Part shown: in pieces, positions 52,352 through 60,503 of the stretch
Numbering within the stretch: position 1 is the stretch's first letter
How the letters are laid out: every line of letters begins with the position of its first letter
Assembly (NCBI GenBank): GCA_018434945.1
Contig: JAHDOI010000019.1
Span: forward strand, 62,001 to 126,000
From: Selenomonadales bacterium
GTDB lineage: Bacteria > Bacillota > Negativicutes > Sporomusales > UBA7701
Length of the DNA stretch: 64,000 nt
Direction of reading: 5' to 3'
Notes under the pieces: model-generated
The model's database searches: none
Told to the model about the DNA's origin: nothing
The model's input: only the letters and a program-made list of their open reading frames with translations
Program-made: the position numbers and the translations under genes

Positions 52352-53086
52352 ATGGAGGATCTGGTGATCGGCGCTCACCGGCTGGCGGTGAGTGTGGCGC
52401 ATAGCCGCCGCCGGACGGTGAGGATCAGGGTGGCGGCGGTGGACCGCATCGAGGTGACGGCGCCGCTGCGGTTTCCCAAGGCGGAGATCGCGGCGCTGCT
52501 GAGGGGCCGGGAGGCGTGGATAGCGCGGCAGCTGGCGAAGCTGGCGGCGGTGGCGGCGAGCCCGGTGAACGCGGCGGCGGAGCCGGGGGCTGAGCTGCTG
52601 TATCTCGGGCAGGCCCGCAGGCTTACGGTGCTGTGGGGCGGCGTGGCCCGGGCCGAGGTGGACGCTGAGGATGAGCGGATTTTCGCGCAGCTGCCGGCGG
52701 CGCCGCCGCCAGAGCAGGCGGCCGTGCTGAGTGCGGCGCTGCGGGGCTGGTACATAGAGCGGGCGCGGGCGGTGCTGACGGAGCGTACGGCGCACTGGGC
52801 CGGGGCTTTGGGGGTGCGGCCGCGGCGGATCTTCATCCGCGAGCAGAAGAGCCGTTGGGGGAGCTGTTCGTCCCGCGGCAATGTGAGCTATAACTGGCGG
52901 GTGGTGATGGCGCCGCCCGCGGTGGTGGATTATCTGGTGATCCACGAGCTTTGCCATATGAAGGAGGCTAATCATTCGGCGGCTTTCTGGCGGCTGGTGG
53001 AAGAGGCCGACCCGGATTACAAGGAGCACCGCCGGTGGCTCAGGAGCCACGGGGCGTTATTGACGCGGCTGTTCGCTGGCGGGTAG
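52352..53086 (+). CDS. YgjP/DUF45-type zinc metallopeptidase
   Basis: The 244-residue protein has SRWGSCSSRGNVSYNWRVVM and the zinc motif VIHELCHMKEANHSAAFW (HExxH plus a downstream His), as in the YgjP/M48-like DUF45 family. The substrate is unknown. ATG at 52352 with GGAGGT 6 bases upstream is preferred to the frame start at 52286. Its end overlaps the convergent next gene by 30 bases. Confidence 0.85.
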   Translation: MEDLVIGAHRLAVSVAHSRRRTVRIRVAAVDRIEVTAPLRFPKAEIAALLRGREAWIARQLAKLAAVAASPVNAAAEPGAELLYLGQARRLTVLWGGVARAEVDAEDERIFAQLPAAPPPEQAAVLSAALRGWYIERARAVLTERTAHWAGALGVRPRRIFIREQKSRWGSCSSRGNVSYNWRVVMAPPAVVDYLVIHELCHMKEANHSAAFWRLVEEADPDYKEHRRWLRSHGALLTRLFAGG

Positions 53087-53515
53087 AAGGCCTTTTGTGT
53101 CGAGGTATTTAGCGAGGAGTTCGGCGGTTTCACCGGTGATGCGGTAGCAGGTGCTTTTTTGTTCGGGGGTGCCGTATTTGTTGCGGTTGAGGGCCCGGCA
53201 GCAGGTGGCGCCGAAGTGGCCGGCGAAGATGTTATGGAATTCGCGGGCGCTGGCGTAGACGGCGTCGCGGCTCTGGTCGGCGCTTGTCCGCCCCTGGAGC
53301 AGGCTTATGACCATGACGGCGCCGCTGAGGGCGCCGCAGGCGCAGCCGGCCTGACCGAAGCCGCCGCCGAAGCCGGTGGCTATTTTGATGGCGTCGTCGC
53401 CGAGGTTTAGGCCGAGTTCTTCGCGGAAGGCGCGCAGGACGGCTTCGGCGCAGTTGTAGCCTTCTTTGTAGCGGGCGCGGGCGAGCTGCTGGGCTCTGGT
53501 CTGTTGCTGTTCCAT
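53057..53515 (-). CDS. C_GCAxxG_C_C family protein (putative redox protein)
   Basis: The 152-residue protein contains GYNCAEAVLRAF, FGQAGCACGALSGAVMV and TCCRAL, the Cys spacing of the C_GCAxxG_C_C family thought to bind a metal or act in redox. Its stop lies inside the convergent metallopeptidase gene (30-base overlap). The ribosome site is weak, and the start ATG at 53515 is the only good candidate. Confidence 0.82.
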   Translation of the reverse strand: MEQQQTRAQQLARARYKEGYNCAEAVLRAFREELGLNLGDDAIKIATGFGGGFGQAGCACGALSGAVMVISLLQGRTSADQSRDAVYASAREFHNIFAGHFGATCCRALNRNKYGTPEQKSTCYRITGETAELLAKYLDTKGLLPASEQPRQ

Positions 53516-53601
53516 GGTGTGTCACCGCCATTGTTGTTTTTGATTTAAGTATAGTTCAAGCAAAGCAGGGGCGTTTCCTGCCCCGCCGAGGAGGAGTAGC
53601 C

Positions 53602-54696
53602 GTGAGTTTGTTGTTTGACCCTGTAACGATTGGAACGATGAGGCTGAAGAACCGGTTTGTGCGGTCGGCGACCCAGGATTTTCTGGGCGAGCCGGACGGC
53701 GCGGTCTCTGACCGGGAGGTGGCGCTGTACGGCGAGCTGGCGGCGAATGAGGTGGGGCTGATCATCACCGCCCATTCGTATGTGCAGCATCCGCTGGGAC
53801 GGGCGAGCGTGAATCAGAACGCGATTTACGACGACCGTTTCGTGGCCGGGTACAGGCGGTTGGCGGCGGCGGTGCACGCCCATGGGGCGGCGCTGGTGCT
53901 GCAGGTGTCGCACGCGGGGCGGCAGACGCCGCCGGATTGGCCGGCTGGCCAGGAGACGGTGGCGCCGTCGGCGGTGACGGATACTTCGACCGGCCTGACG
54001 CCGCGGGAGCTGACGGAGGAGGAGATCTGGTCGCTGTTGGACGCTTACGCGGCGGCGGTGGGCCGGGCGAAGGACGCCGGCTGTGACGGGGCTCAGCTGC
54101 ATGTGGCTCACGGGTATCTGCTGTCGTCGTTTATTTCGCCGTACACCAACCGCCGCATGGATGCGTGGGGCGGCAGCCTGGAGAACCGCGTCCGCATCCT
54201 GGGAGAGATTATGCGGCGGGCCAGACGGGCGGCGGGGGACGCGTTCCCGATCCTGGCGAAGCTTAATTCGACCGACGGGCTGCCCGGCGCGGGGTATCTG
54301 ACGCTGCCGGATGTGGTGGCGACGGCCAAGGCGCTCGAGAATTGGGGCATCGCGGCGATCGAGGTGAGCGGCGGTATTCGCGAGGCCAAGGGTGTGATGT
54401 CGGCGCCGGGGGTGGTAAGGCCGGAGCAGGAGGCGTATTTCGCGGCGGCGGCCACGGCTGTGAAGGCGGCGGTGGGCGTGCCGGTGATCCTGGTCGGGGG
54501 CCTCAGGTCTCTGGCGGTGATGGAGAAGGTGGTGTCCGACGGAGCGGCCGATCTGGTGGCGCTGTCGCGGCCGCTGGTGAAGGAGCCCGAGCTGGTGGCC
54601 CGCATGAAACGGGGCGAGACCGCGCAGGCTTCGTGCGTGTCGTGCAACGCGTGCTTCAACCCGGCTGGGCTGAAGTGCTGGCTGCCGGCGAAATAG
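53602..54696 (+). CDS. NADH:flavin oxidoreductase (old yellow enzyme family)
   Basis: The 364-residue TIM-barrel FMN protein shows IGTMRLKNRFVRSATQD, HAGRQTP, AQLHVAHGYLLSSFISPYTN and a late CVSCNACF. The C-terminal NAD-binding domain of 2,4-dienoyl-CoA reductases is missing, so it is a short OYE-type enzyme reducing activated C=C bonds. GTG start with GAGGAG upstream. The next gene starts 28 bases after its stop. Confidence 0.88.
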   Translation: MSLLFDPVTIGTMRLKNRFVRSATQDFLGEPDGAVSDREVALYGELAANEVGLIITAHSYVQHPLGRASVNQNAIYDDRFVAGYRRLAAAVHAHGAALVLQVSHAGRQTPPDWPAGQETVAPSAVTDTSTGLTPRELTEEEIWSLLDAYAAAVGRAKDAGCDGAQLHVAHGYLLSSFISPYTNRRMDAWGGSLENRVRILGEIMRRARRAAGDAFPILAKLNSTDGLPGAGYLTLPDVVATAKALENWGIAAIEVSGGIREAKGVMSAPGVVRPEQEAYFAAAATAVKAAVGVPVILVGGLRSLAVMEKVVSDGAADLVALSRPLVKEPELVARMKRGETAQASCVSCNACFNPAGLKCWLPAK

Positions 54697-54726
54697 GACG
54701 CGATATTATAAAGGGAGGGTTCTGTG

Positions 54727-55602
54727 ATGAAGAGAATGGTGTTTGCGATGCTTACCTCTATATTGGCGCTGGCGCTGCTGGCGGGCTGCGGCGGGCCGAA
54801 GGCCGAGGCGCCCAAGCCGGCACCGAAGCCGGCCAATCCCGATGTTATCCTTTCGACGACGACGAGCACCCAGGACAGCGGCCTGCTGGATGTCCTTATC
54901 CCGGCGTTCGAGAAGAAGACGGGGTATAAGATAAAGACGATCGCCGTCGGTTCGGGCCAGGCGATCGCGATGGGGCAGAAGGGCGAGGCGGACGTGCTGC
55001 TGACTCACGCCCCGGATGCGGAGAGAAAGGTGCTGGAGGCAGGGGCGGTGGCGAACCGCCGGCTGGTGATGCATAACGATTTCATCATCGTGGGACCGGC
55101 GGCCGACCCGGCGAAGGTGAAGGGCAAGAAGGCCAAGGAGGCTTTGGAGAGCTTCGCCAAGACGCAGACGATTTTCATTTCCCGCGGCGATAATTCAGGA
55201 ACCCATATGCTGGAGAAGAAGCTGTGGACGCAGGCGGGGATAAAGCCGGCCGGGGCGTGGTACCAGGAGGCCGGGGCCGGCATGGGCCAGACGCTGAAGA
55301 TCGCCAGCGAGAAGAACGGCTATGCGGTGACCGACCGGGCGACTTATCTGGCGCATAAGAAGAATGTGGCGCTCGATATCCTTGTGGAGGGCGACCCGGT
55401 GCTGCTGAATATTTATCATGTGATGGAGGTCAACCCGGCGAAGTTCGCGAAGGTGAACAAGGACGGAGCGAAGGCGTTCGCCGATTTCCTGCTGTCGGCC
55501 GAGGGCCAGGAGATGATCAAGATTTTCGGCAAGGATAAGTACGGCCAGCCGCTGTTCTTCGCCGACGGCGGCAAGACGGAGAAGGATCTGACCGGGAAGT
55601 AG
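54727..55602 (+). CDS. tupA: tungstate/molybdate-type ABC substrate-binding lipoprotein (TupA-like)
   Basis: The 291-residue protein has a lipoprotein signal (ALALLAGCGG), then ILSTTTSTQDSGLLDVLIPA, the TTTS-x-D binding loop of TupA. SRGDNSGTHMLEKKLW and GYAVTDRATYLA also fit. It should bind tungstate for tungsto- or molybdoenzymes. No tupB/tupC are adjacent, and the gene is followed by a terminator, so it is an orphan or works with a distant transporter. ATG 54727 is better spaced from GGGAGGG than GTG 54724. Confidence 0.87.
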   Translation: MKRMVFAMLTSILALALLAGCGGPKAEAPKPAPKPANPDVILSTTTSTQDSGLLDVLIPAFEKKTGYKIKTIAVGSGQAIAMGQKGEADVLLTHAPDAERKVLEAGAVANRRLVMHNDFIIVGPAADPAKVKGKKAKEALESFAKTQTIFISRGDNSGTHMLEKKLWTQAGIKPAGAWYQEAGAGMGQTLKIASEKNGYAVTDRATYLAHKKNVALDILVEGDPVLLNIYHVMEVNPAKFAKVNKDGAKAFADFLLSAEGQEMIKIFGKDKYGQPLFFADGGKTEKDLTGK

Positions 55603-55624
55603 GACTTATCAAGCCCTATCTTAA

Positions 55625-55668
55625 AAAAGGACCGTCAAAAGCATTTGGCTTTTGACGGTCTCTTTTGC
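55625..55668 (+). terminator. intrinsic terminator after tupA
   Basis: GACCGTCAAAAGC pairs with GCTTTTGACGGTC and is followed by TCTTTT. Confidence 0.85.
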
Positions 55669-55679
55669 TTTGGTATGCC

Positions 55680-55804
55680 GGGATTCGGCTAGAAAGCTCC
55701 AGATGCAAGGCGCACCGGAAGAGCGCGCCGCGACGCGTACCTGGGACGTACGCTAGCAAGCGCTCTGAGGAGCAACGCCGCAGATGGACTTTCTAGCCAA
55801 TCCC
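55680..55804. repeat. dispersed palindromic repeat A, copy 6
   Basis: GGGATTCGGCTAGAAAGCTCC pairs with GGACTTTCTAGCCAATCCC. The outer arms differ completely from other copies yet pair, while the core from AGATGCAAGGCGCACCGG to AACGCCGCAGATGG is almost identical to copy 7. Confidence 0.9.
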
Positions 55805-55818
55805 ATTGTTTTTGTTTG

Positions 55819-57117
55819 CTAACCCATGATGGCTTTGAGGTCTTCGTCGGGGGTGGTGATGAGCTGCAGTCCGAAGTTTTCATTGAGGACTTTGAAGACG
55901 CCGGGGGTGATGAAGGCCGGGGCGGTGGGACCGACGCGGATGTTTTTGACGCCGAGGTGGAGGAGGGTGAGCAAGATGGCGACGGCCTTTTGTTCGTACC
56001 AGGAGAGGACGAGGGTGAGCGGCAGGTCGTTGACGCCGCATTTGAATACCTGGGCGAGGGCGACGGCGACCTGGATGGCGGAGTAGGCGTTGTTGCACTG
56101 GCCGATGTCGAGGAGGCGGGGGATGCCGTCGATGTCGCCGAAGTCGAGGTGGTTGAAGCGGTATTTGCCGCAGGCAAGGGTGAGGATTACGCAGTCTTTG
56201 GGCACTTTCTGGGCGAGTTCGGTGTAGTAGTTGCGGCCGGGCTTGGCGCCGTCACAGCCGCCGATGAGGAAGAAGCGCTTGATTTTGCCGGCTTTGACGG
56301 CGTCGACGATTTTGTCGGCGACGGAGAGGATGAAGTTGTGGTGGAAGCCGGTGGTGAGGGTGTAGTCGCCGTCTTTGGCTTCGGCCGCCGGGATGGCGAG
56401 GGCTTTGGCGATGACGGCGGAGAAGTCGCGGTCTTCGATGTGGGTGCTGCCTTCGATGCCGGTGACGCCGCGGGTGAAGATGCGGTCGCCGTAGGTCTGG
56501 TTGGCGGTGAGGGGCATGACGCAGTTGGTGGTGACGACGATGGCGCCGGGGAATTGTTCGAATTCCTGGCGCTGGTTCTGCCAGGCGGTGCCGTAGTTGC
56601 CGACGAGGTGGGGATATTTTTTCAGGGCGGGGTAGGCGTGGGCGGGGAGCATTTCGCCGTGGGTGTAGACGTTGATGCCTTTGCCTTCGCTCTGTTTGAG
56701 AATTTCTTCGAGGTCGAGGAAGTCGTGGCCGGTGACGAGGATGGCGTGCCCTTTCCTGAGGCCGGTGAAGACCTGGGCGGGGGCGGGCTGGCCGAAGCGG
56801 TCGATGTGGGCTTTGTCGAGGAGTTCCATGACGCGCAGGTTCATTTCGCCGCATTTGAGGACGAGGTCGATGTGGCGGGCGAGGTTGAAGTTGACGTTGG
56901 TGAGGGTGGAGAAAAGGGCGTCGTGCATGAATTTGTCGACCTGCTCGTCGCGGGCGCCGAGTTCGCGGGCATGGTGGGCGTAGGCGGCGATGCCCTTGAG
57001 GCCGAAGATGAGGGTATCCTGGAGGGCGGCGACGTCCTCGTTTTTGCCGCAAACGCCGATTTTGGTGCAGCCGGTGCCGCCGGCGGTTTGCTCACATTGG
57101 TAGCAGAACATTCCCAT
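55819..57117 (-). CDS. hcp: hydroxylamine reductase / hybrid-cluster protein (short class III-like)
   Basis: The 432-residue protein has an N-terminal cluster motif FCYQCEQTAGGTGCTKIGVC (CX2CX8CX5C). Cluster ligand regions GEMLPAHAYPAL, TTNCVMPL and ILTLACGKYRFN fit Hcp. It is about 110 residues shorter than class I and II proteins, which fits class III lacking the second helical bundle. It reduces hydroxylamine, NO or peroxide. ATG at 57117 follows GAGGAGG. A CRP/FNR-type palindrome lies 62 bases upstream. Confidence 0.9.
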   Translation of the reverse strand: MGMFCYQCEQTAGGTGCTKIGVCGKNEDVAALQDTLIFGLKGIAAYAHHARELGARDEQVDKFMHDALFSTLTNVNFNLARHIDLVLKCGEMNLRVMELLDKAHIDRFGQPAPAQVFTGLRKGHAILVTGHDFLDLEEILKQSEGKGINVYTHGEMLPAHAYPALKKYPHLVGNYGTAWQNQRQEFEQFPGAIVVTTNCVMPLTANQTYGDRIFTRGVTGIEGSTHIEDRDFSAVIAKALAIPAAEAKDGDYTLTTGFHHNFILSVADKIVDAVKAGKIKRFFLIGGCDGAKPGRNYYTELAQKVPKDCVILTLACGKYRFNHLDFGDIDGIPRLLDIGQCNNAYSAIQVAVALAQVFKCGVNDLPLTLVLSWYEQKAVAILLTLLHLGVKNIRVGPTAPAFITPGVFKVLNENFGLQLITTPDEDLKAIMG

Positions 57118-57178
57118 TGATGTTTCCTCCTCTGTTTTGGTTTCTATTGCCATTATAGGAGGATGGGGCGAGGCGTTC

Positions 57179-57194
57179 TGTGACGTAGGTCACA
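57179..57194. promoter_or_regulatory. CRP/FNR-family (HcpR-like) operator upstream of hcp
   Basis: TGTGACGTAGGTCACA is a perfect palindrome with the TGTGA-N6-TCACA pattern of the Crp/Fnr superfamily. HcpR regulators use similar sites in front of hcp in anaerobes, so nitrosative-stress control is likely. Confidence 0.65.
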
Positions 57195-57210
57195 CTTTGG
57201 CATTTTTTCG

Positions 57211-57247
57211 ATAAAAAAGAAGCTGCCGAGGCAGCTTCTTTTTTGTG
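57211..57247. terminator. bidirectional intrinsic terminator
   Basis: AAAAAGAAGCTGCC pairs with GGCAGCTTCTTTTT around a three-base loop. It separates the hcp promoter from repeat A copy 7. Confidence 0.85.
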
Positions 57248-57284
57248 TACTCATGCTTTGGCGCTCTAAAAACTACGGACTGCC

Positions 57285-57410
57285 GCGGCCGTTCAGAAGC
57301 GCCCAGATGCAAGGCGCACCGGAAGAGCGCGCCGCGACGCGTACTTGGGTGCGTACGCTAGCAAGCGCTCTGAGGAGCAACGCCGCAGATGGGTGCTTAT
57401 CAACGGCCGC
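57285..57410. repeat. dispersed palindromic repeat A, copy 7
   Basis: GCGGCCGTTCAGAAGCGCCC pairs with GGGTGCTTATCAACGGCCGC. Inner stems are AGAGCGC/GCGCTCT and GCGTAC/GTACGC. The TGA stop and final codons of the minus-strand membrane protein lie inside its right arm. Confidence 0.9.
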
Positions 57411-57912
57411 CTAAGCGCTTAACTACGATAGTGGCGAGCACCCCGCCCATTATGCCGGTGAACACCTGCGGCCAGCTCATGGCGAACATGATGCCGGCGG
57501 CGAGCTTGGGCGGAACGTTGATGAAGGTGAGCAGCCAGGTGAAGGCGGCGAAGAGGACGGCTGTTTTTGCGGCGGTGGCCGAGAGGGTGGCGGCGATGCG
57601 GCCGCGGGCGAGGAGGGTTTTGTAGATGAGGACGTAGAGGAGGTGGGCGGCGGCGACGGGCGGGATGAAGACGGGCAGGAATAGGAGCCCCTGGAGGTAG
57701 GCGACTACCGGGGCGACGAGGGCGATGGCCACGGCGGCGGCGAAGCCTGCTGTCTCGAGGGCGATGAGCAGGCAGGCGTTGACGAGGCTGCCGATGATGA
57801 AGGTGGTGAAGAAGGGCGGCACGGGGATGATGAGCCTGAGCGACTGGAAGATGACGGTGAGCGCCAGCAGGAGGGCGGCCCGCGCCAGCAGGTCCGGCCG
57901 GGATGGGGTCAT
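57400..57912 (-). CDS. small multi-TM membrane protein (ECF S-component-like)
   Basis: The 170-residue protein has about five hydrophobic helices (LLALTVIFQSLRLIIPVPPF, LVNACLLIALETAGFAAAVA, LVAPVVAYLQGLLFLPVFI and others). Its size and topology resemble vitamin-binding S components of ECF transporters, but no signature is certain and no ATPase is near. It ends RLGGR with its stop inside repeat A. Confidence 0.6.
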   Translation of the reverse strand: MTPSRPDLLARAALLLALTVIFQSLRLIIPVPPFFTTFIIGSLVNACLLIALETAGFAAAVAIALVAPVVAYLQGLLFLPVFIPPVAAAHLLYVLIYKTLLARGRIAATLSATAAKTAVLFAAFTWLLTFINVPPKLAAGIMFAMSWPQVFTGIMGGVLATIVVKRLGGR

Positions 57913-57960
57913 GGGTCATTGCTCCCTTGTTTGTATTGGGTGACGGCTTTTTCCCTAGTC

Positions 57961-58170
57961 CGGAAGATGCTATCATCACTCGCGTGTCTCCGGATGAACG
58001 CGCTGTATTCCCTTGCGCCGACTCAGCCGTACCGTCCGCAAAAGTCGCGTCACGCTCCTTGCGGACTAGACCGACCATCCACGGTCGGTCTTACGGTTTC
58101 GTTAACGGCTTGCTGCGGCAACAGCGCGTAACATCCTACGCCAATGCTCGCTTACGATAGCATCATCCGA
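57961..58170. repeat. dispersed repeat B, copy 3
   Basis: The ends CGGAAGATGCTATCATCACT and GATAGCATCATCCG are imperfect inverted repeats. The internal palindrome is GACCGACC-ATCCAC-GGTCGGTC. In copies 1 and 2 both arms of that stem differ, so pairing is kept by compensatory change. Confidence 0.8.
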
Positions 58171-58193
58171 TACTCATTACAAACAGGTCTGCC

Positions 58194-58373
58194 GGGGCCG
58201 TTAAGAAGCCCTCAGTGCAAGGCGCACCGGAGGCTGACACCACCGTTTCCTCCGCGACAACGATTGTAGGCGTTGTTTGCACGGGATGGGTTCAACGGCA
58301 TCGCGCGTACACGAACGTACGCTGAGGATGTCAGCCGAGGAGCAACGCCGCAATGTGGGCTTATCAACGGCCG
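58194..58373. repeat. dispersed palindromic repeat A, copy 8
   Basis: GGGGCCGTTAAGAAGCCCTC pairs with GTGGGCTTATCAACGGCC. An extra segment of about 60 bases is inserted inside the GGCTGACA/TGTCAGCC stem. It lies downstream of the minus-strand gene at 58393. Confidence 0.82.
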
Positions 58374-58392
58374 CTTAGTTTCGATGAAAGGT

Positions 58393-58725
58393 TTATTTGT
58401 GCCAGGGGTGGCGTGGTTTTTGGCGTCCCCCCTGCCCTCCCCCACCCGGTCCGAACATCATCCAGCCGAGGAGGATGAGGAGGGCGATGTTGCCGATGAA
58501 GCCGTCGACGATGCCAAGATCGACGAAGATGTTGACGATGGTGAGGCAGCCGAAGAATGTTATGCTCCGCTTGAAGTTTATCCAGGGATAGCGGCGGAGA
58601 AGGATGTAAACGGCGATAAAGACGCCGATGTCGATGGCGACCCAGGCCCAGGGGTTCATAACAAGGTATTTGAGGATGCTGCCGACGATTATCGCGGCGA
58701 GAATGTACCACCAAACGGTGTTCAT
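58393..58725 (-). CDS. small membrane protein of unknown function
   Basis: The 110-residue protein has three or four TM segments (WWYILAAIIVGSILKYLVM, AWVAIDIGVFIAVYILL, FFGCLTIVNIFVDLGIV, NIALLILLGWMMF) and a Gly-rich basic tail (GPGGGGQGGRQKPRHPWHK). ACGGAAGGGG precedes the ATG. No family is recognised. Confidence 0.65.
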   Translation of the reverse strand: MNTVWWYILAAIIVGSILKYLVMNPWAWVAIDIGVFIAVYILLRRYPWINFKRSITFFGCLTIVNIFVDLGIVDGFIGNIALLILLGWMMFGPGGGGQGGRQKPRHPWHK

Positions 58726-58904
58726 CGAATTCCCCTTCCGTATTTGTACTCTTCTTTGATTATATACGATAAGCGGGACGGCGAACAGTTTAACCCGCGC
58801 CCGGGAAGAAAAAAGATAATTGTGCTATTAATGGGAAAAAGATGATTATATTTCCGGCGAATTGCACATACTTTTATTAAGAATCTGCATAGGGAGTGAA
58901 AAGG

Positions 58905-59249
58905 GTGGAGTTTTCGTTTACGATGTTCAAACCGCATCGAACCCGCAGCGGCAGGAAGGATGAGCCGCTGGTGGCCGTGAAACCGAACGGGCGCATCGTT
59001 TTCAACAAGAAGGCCGCGGAACTATTGGGCAATCGTTATTTCTGCATGCTGGGCTACGACAGCGATAACCGCGCGCTGGGTATCATGCCGGTGGCGGAGC
59101 AGGAATCGAACGCGTTTCCGGTGAGATATGCGGCGAAGGGCGCTTATATCGGCGCGAAACGGTTTTTCCGCCATTTCGGCATTTTGCCGGAGCAGGTGGT
59201 GGAAAGCGCGCCTTTCCAGCACGGACAGTACATCGGCATGAAGTTTTAG
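58905..59249 (+). CDS. small basic protein of unknown function
   Basis: The 114-residue protein includes KPNGRIVFNKKAAELLGNRY and GIMPVAEQESNAFPVRYAAK, which looks like a compact DNA- or RNA-independent fold, without TM or signal. GTG at 58905 is nine bases after AGGGAG. The GTG at 58896 is too close. I do not recognise the family. Confidence 0.6.
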   Translation: MEFSFTMFKPHRTRSGRKDEPLVAVKPNGRIVFNKKAAELLGNRYFCMLGYDSDNRALGIMPVAEQESNAFPVRYAAKGAYIGAKRFFRHFGILPEQVVESAPFQHGQYIGMKF

Positions 59250-59260
59250 GGGTTAAGCGA

Positions 59261-59295
59261 AAAAGCTGCTGACTGAGTCAGCAGCTTTTTTGTTT
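59261..59295 (+). terminator. intrinsic terminator
   Basis: AAAAGCTGCTGACT pairs with AGTCAGCAGCTTTT, followed by TTGTTTTTG. Confidence 0.85.
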
Positions 59296-59351
59296 TTGTA
59301 ATTGTTATCGCCTGTTCCCCGTAGACCGTGCCCTCGCTACTCTGAACTGCC

Positions 59352-59476
59352 GGGGCCTTTCAGAAGCCCCCAGATGCTAGGCGGCTCCGAGGACGCGAGC
59401 GAAGACAGTACACGGGACGTACGGCGAGCGAGCGCCCGCAGGAACAACAACGCAGATGGGGGCTTATCAACGGCCC
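59352..59476. repeat. dispersed palindromic repeat A, copy 9
   Basis: GGGGCCTTTCAGAAGCCCCC pairs with GGGGGCTTATCAACGGCCC. The core is GACAGTACACGGGACGTACG. Its right end touches the stop codon of dapA. Confidence 0.85.
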
Positions 59477-60360
59477 TAATGTACTTCGATACCAAGCTTC
59501 CGGGCCCAGGCGAAGATTTTGTCTTCTTGCCCGGGCGCCAGCCCCAGCGGCGCGGATACGGTGGCATCGCAGATGCCGAGTTTGCTGAGGACGAGTTTGA
59601 TGACGGCGGGGGCGGGGCCGAAGCCGCCCATGAGGGGGATGAGGGAGGCGCGTTTCTGGAGATCCAAGGCGCCGGGAAGGTCGCCGCGGCTGAAGGCGTT
59701 GTAGACGTCGGCGCAGAGTTTGGGGACCATGCTGCAGCCGGCGTAGATGCCGCCTTTGGCGCCGTGGAGGTAGGCGGCGAGACCGAGGGCGGGGTTGCCG
59801 GACATGACGGCGAAGGTGTGGCCGGCGGTGAGGTCGAGGTAGCGCTGCATGGCGACGAAGTCGCCGGCGCTGTCTTTGACGCCGATGATGTTGGGATGGG
59901 CGGCGAGTTTCTCGAGGGTGTCGGGGGCGATGGCCGTTTTGGTCATCTGGGGGAAGTTGTAGACGATGACGGGCAGGGGCGAGGCTTCGGCGACAGCCTG
60001 GAAGTGGCGGGCGACGGCGGCCTGGTCGAGGGGGTAGTAGTAGGGCATGGCGACGAGGACGGCGTCGGCTTTGCAGGCGCCCGCGGCCTTGATCTGGGCG
60101 AGGGTTTTTTTGGTGCTGGTGTCGCCGCAGCCGATGAGGACGGGGACGCTTCCCTTGACTTCGTCGAGGGCGGTTTCGATGGCGTCGTGGCGCATGGCGT
60201 CGGTCATGGCGGGGAATTCGCCGGTGGTGCCGAGGACGACTACGCCGTGGACGCCCCCGTCCAGGCAGTAGCGGACGACGCGCCGGTAGGCGGCTTTGTC
60301 GACTTGTTCGTCCGGGGTGAGCGGGGTGACCATCGCCGGAAATACACCCTTGAGTTCCAT
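59476..60360 (-). CDS. dapA: dihydrodipicolinate synthase family protein (DapA-like)
   Basis: The 294-residue TIM-barrel aldolase has GVVVLGTTGEFPAMTDAMRH (GTTGE motif), LVAMPYYYPLDQAAVARHF, IVYNFPQMTKTAI and the Schiff-base Lys in NIIGVKDSAGDF. Length and motifs fit 4-hydroxy-tetrahydrodipicolinate synthase, but N-acetylneuraminate lyase or another aldolase of the family cannot be excluded, as no lysine genes adjoin. ATG at 60360 has AAGGAGTG upstream, preferred over the frame start at 60417. Confidence 0.85.
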   Translation of the reverse strand: MELKGVFPAMVTPLTPDEQVDKAAYRRVVRYCLDGGVHGVVVLGTTGEFPAMTDAMRHDAIETALDEVKGSVPVLIGCGDTSTKKTLAQIKAAGACKADAVLVAMPYYYPLDQAAVARHFQAVAEASPLPVIVYNFPQMTKTAIAPDTLEKLAAHPNIIGVKDSAGDFVAMQRYLDLTAGHTFAVMSGNPALGLAAYLHGAKGGIYAGCSMVPKLCADVYNAFSRGDLPGALDLQKRASLIPLMGGFGPAPAVIKLVLSKLGICDATVSAPLGLAPGQEDKIFAWARKLGIEVH

Positions 60361-60503
60361 GAAATCACTCCTTATGGTTTGTTTCCCTGCATTTGCAGGG
60401 GTTGCCTCTTTGTCCACATGTTACTTGGTATGGCCGGTCCGGCCCTATCTGATAATAGTTCTGACAGATAAGGCTTATCTTCCCGCAGAAGGGAGGTTAC
60501 GGA

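Noticed and set aside
12305-59476. Repeat A as a CRISPR array or as IS elements
   Set aside because: Copies are single, widely spaced, palindromic and about 120-180 bases long, with no spacers, no transposase and no cas genes.
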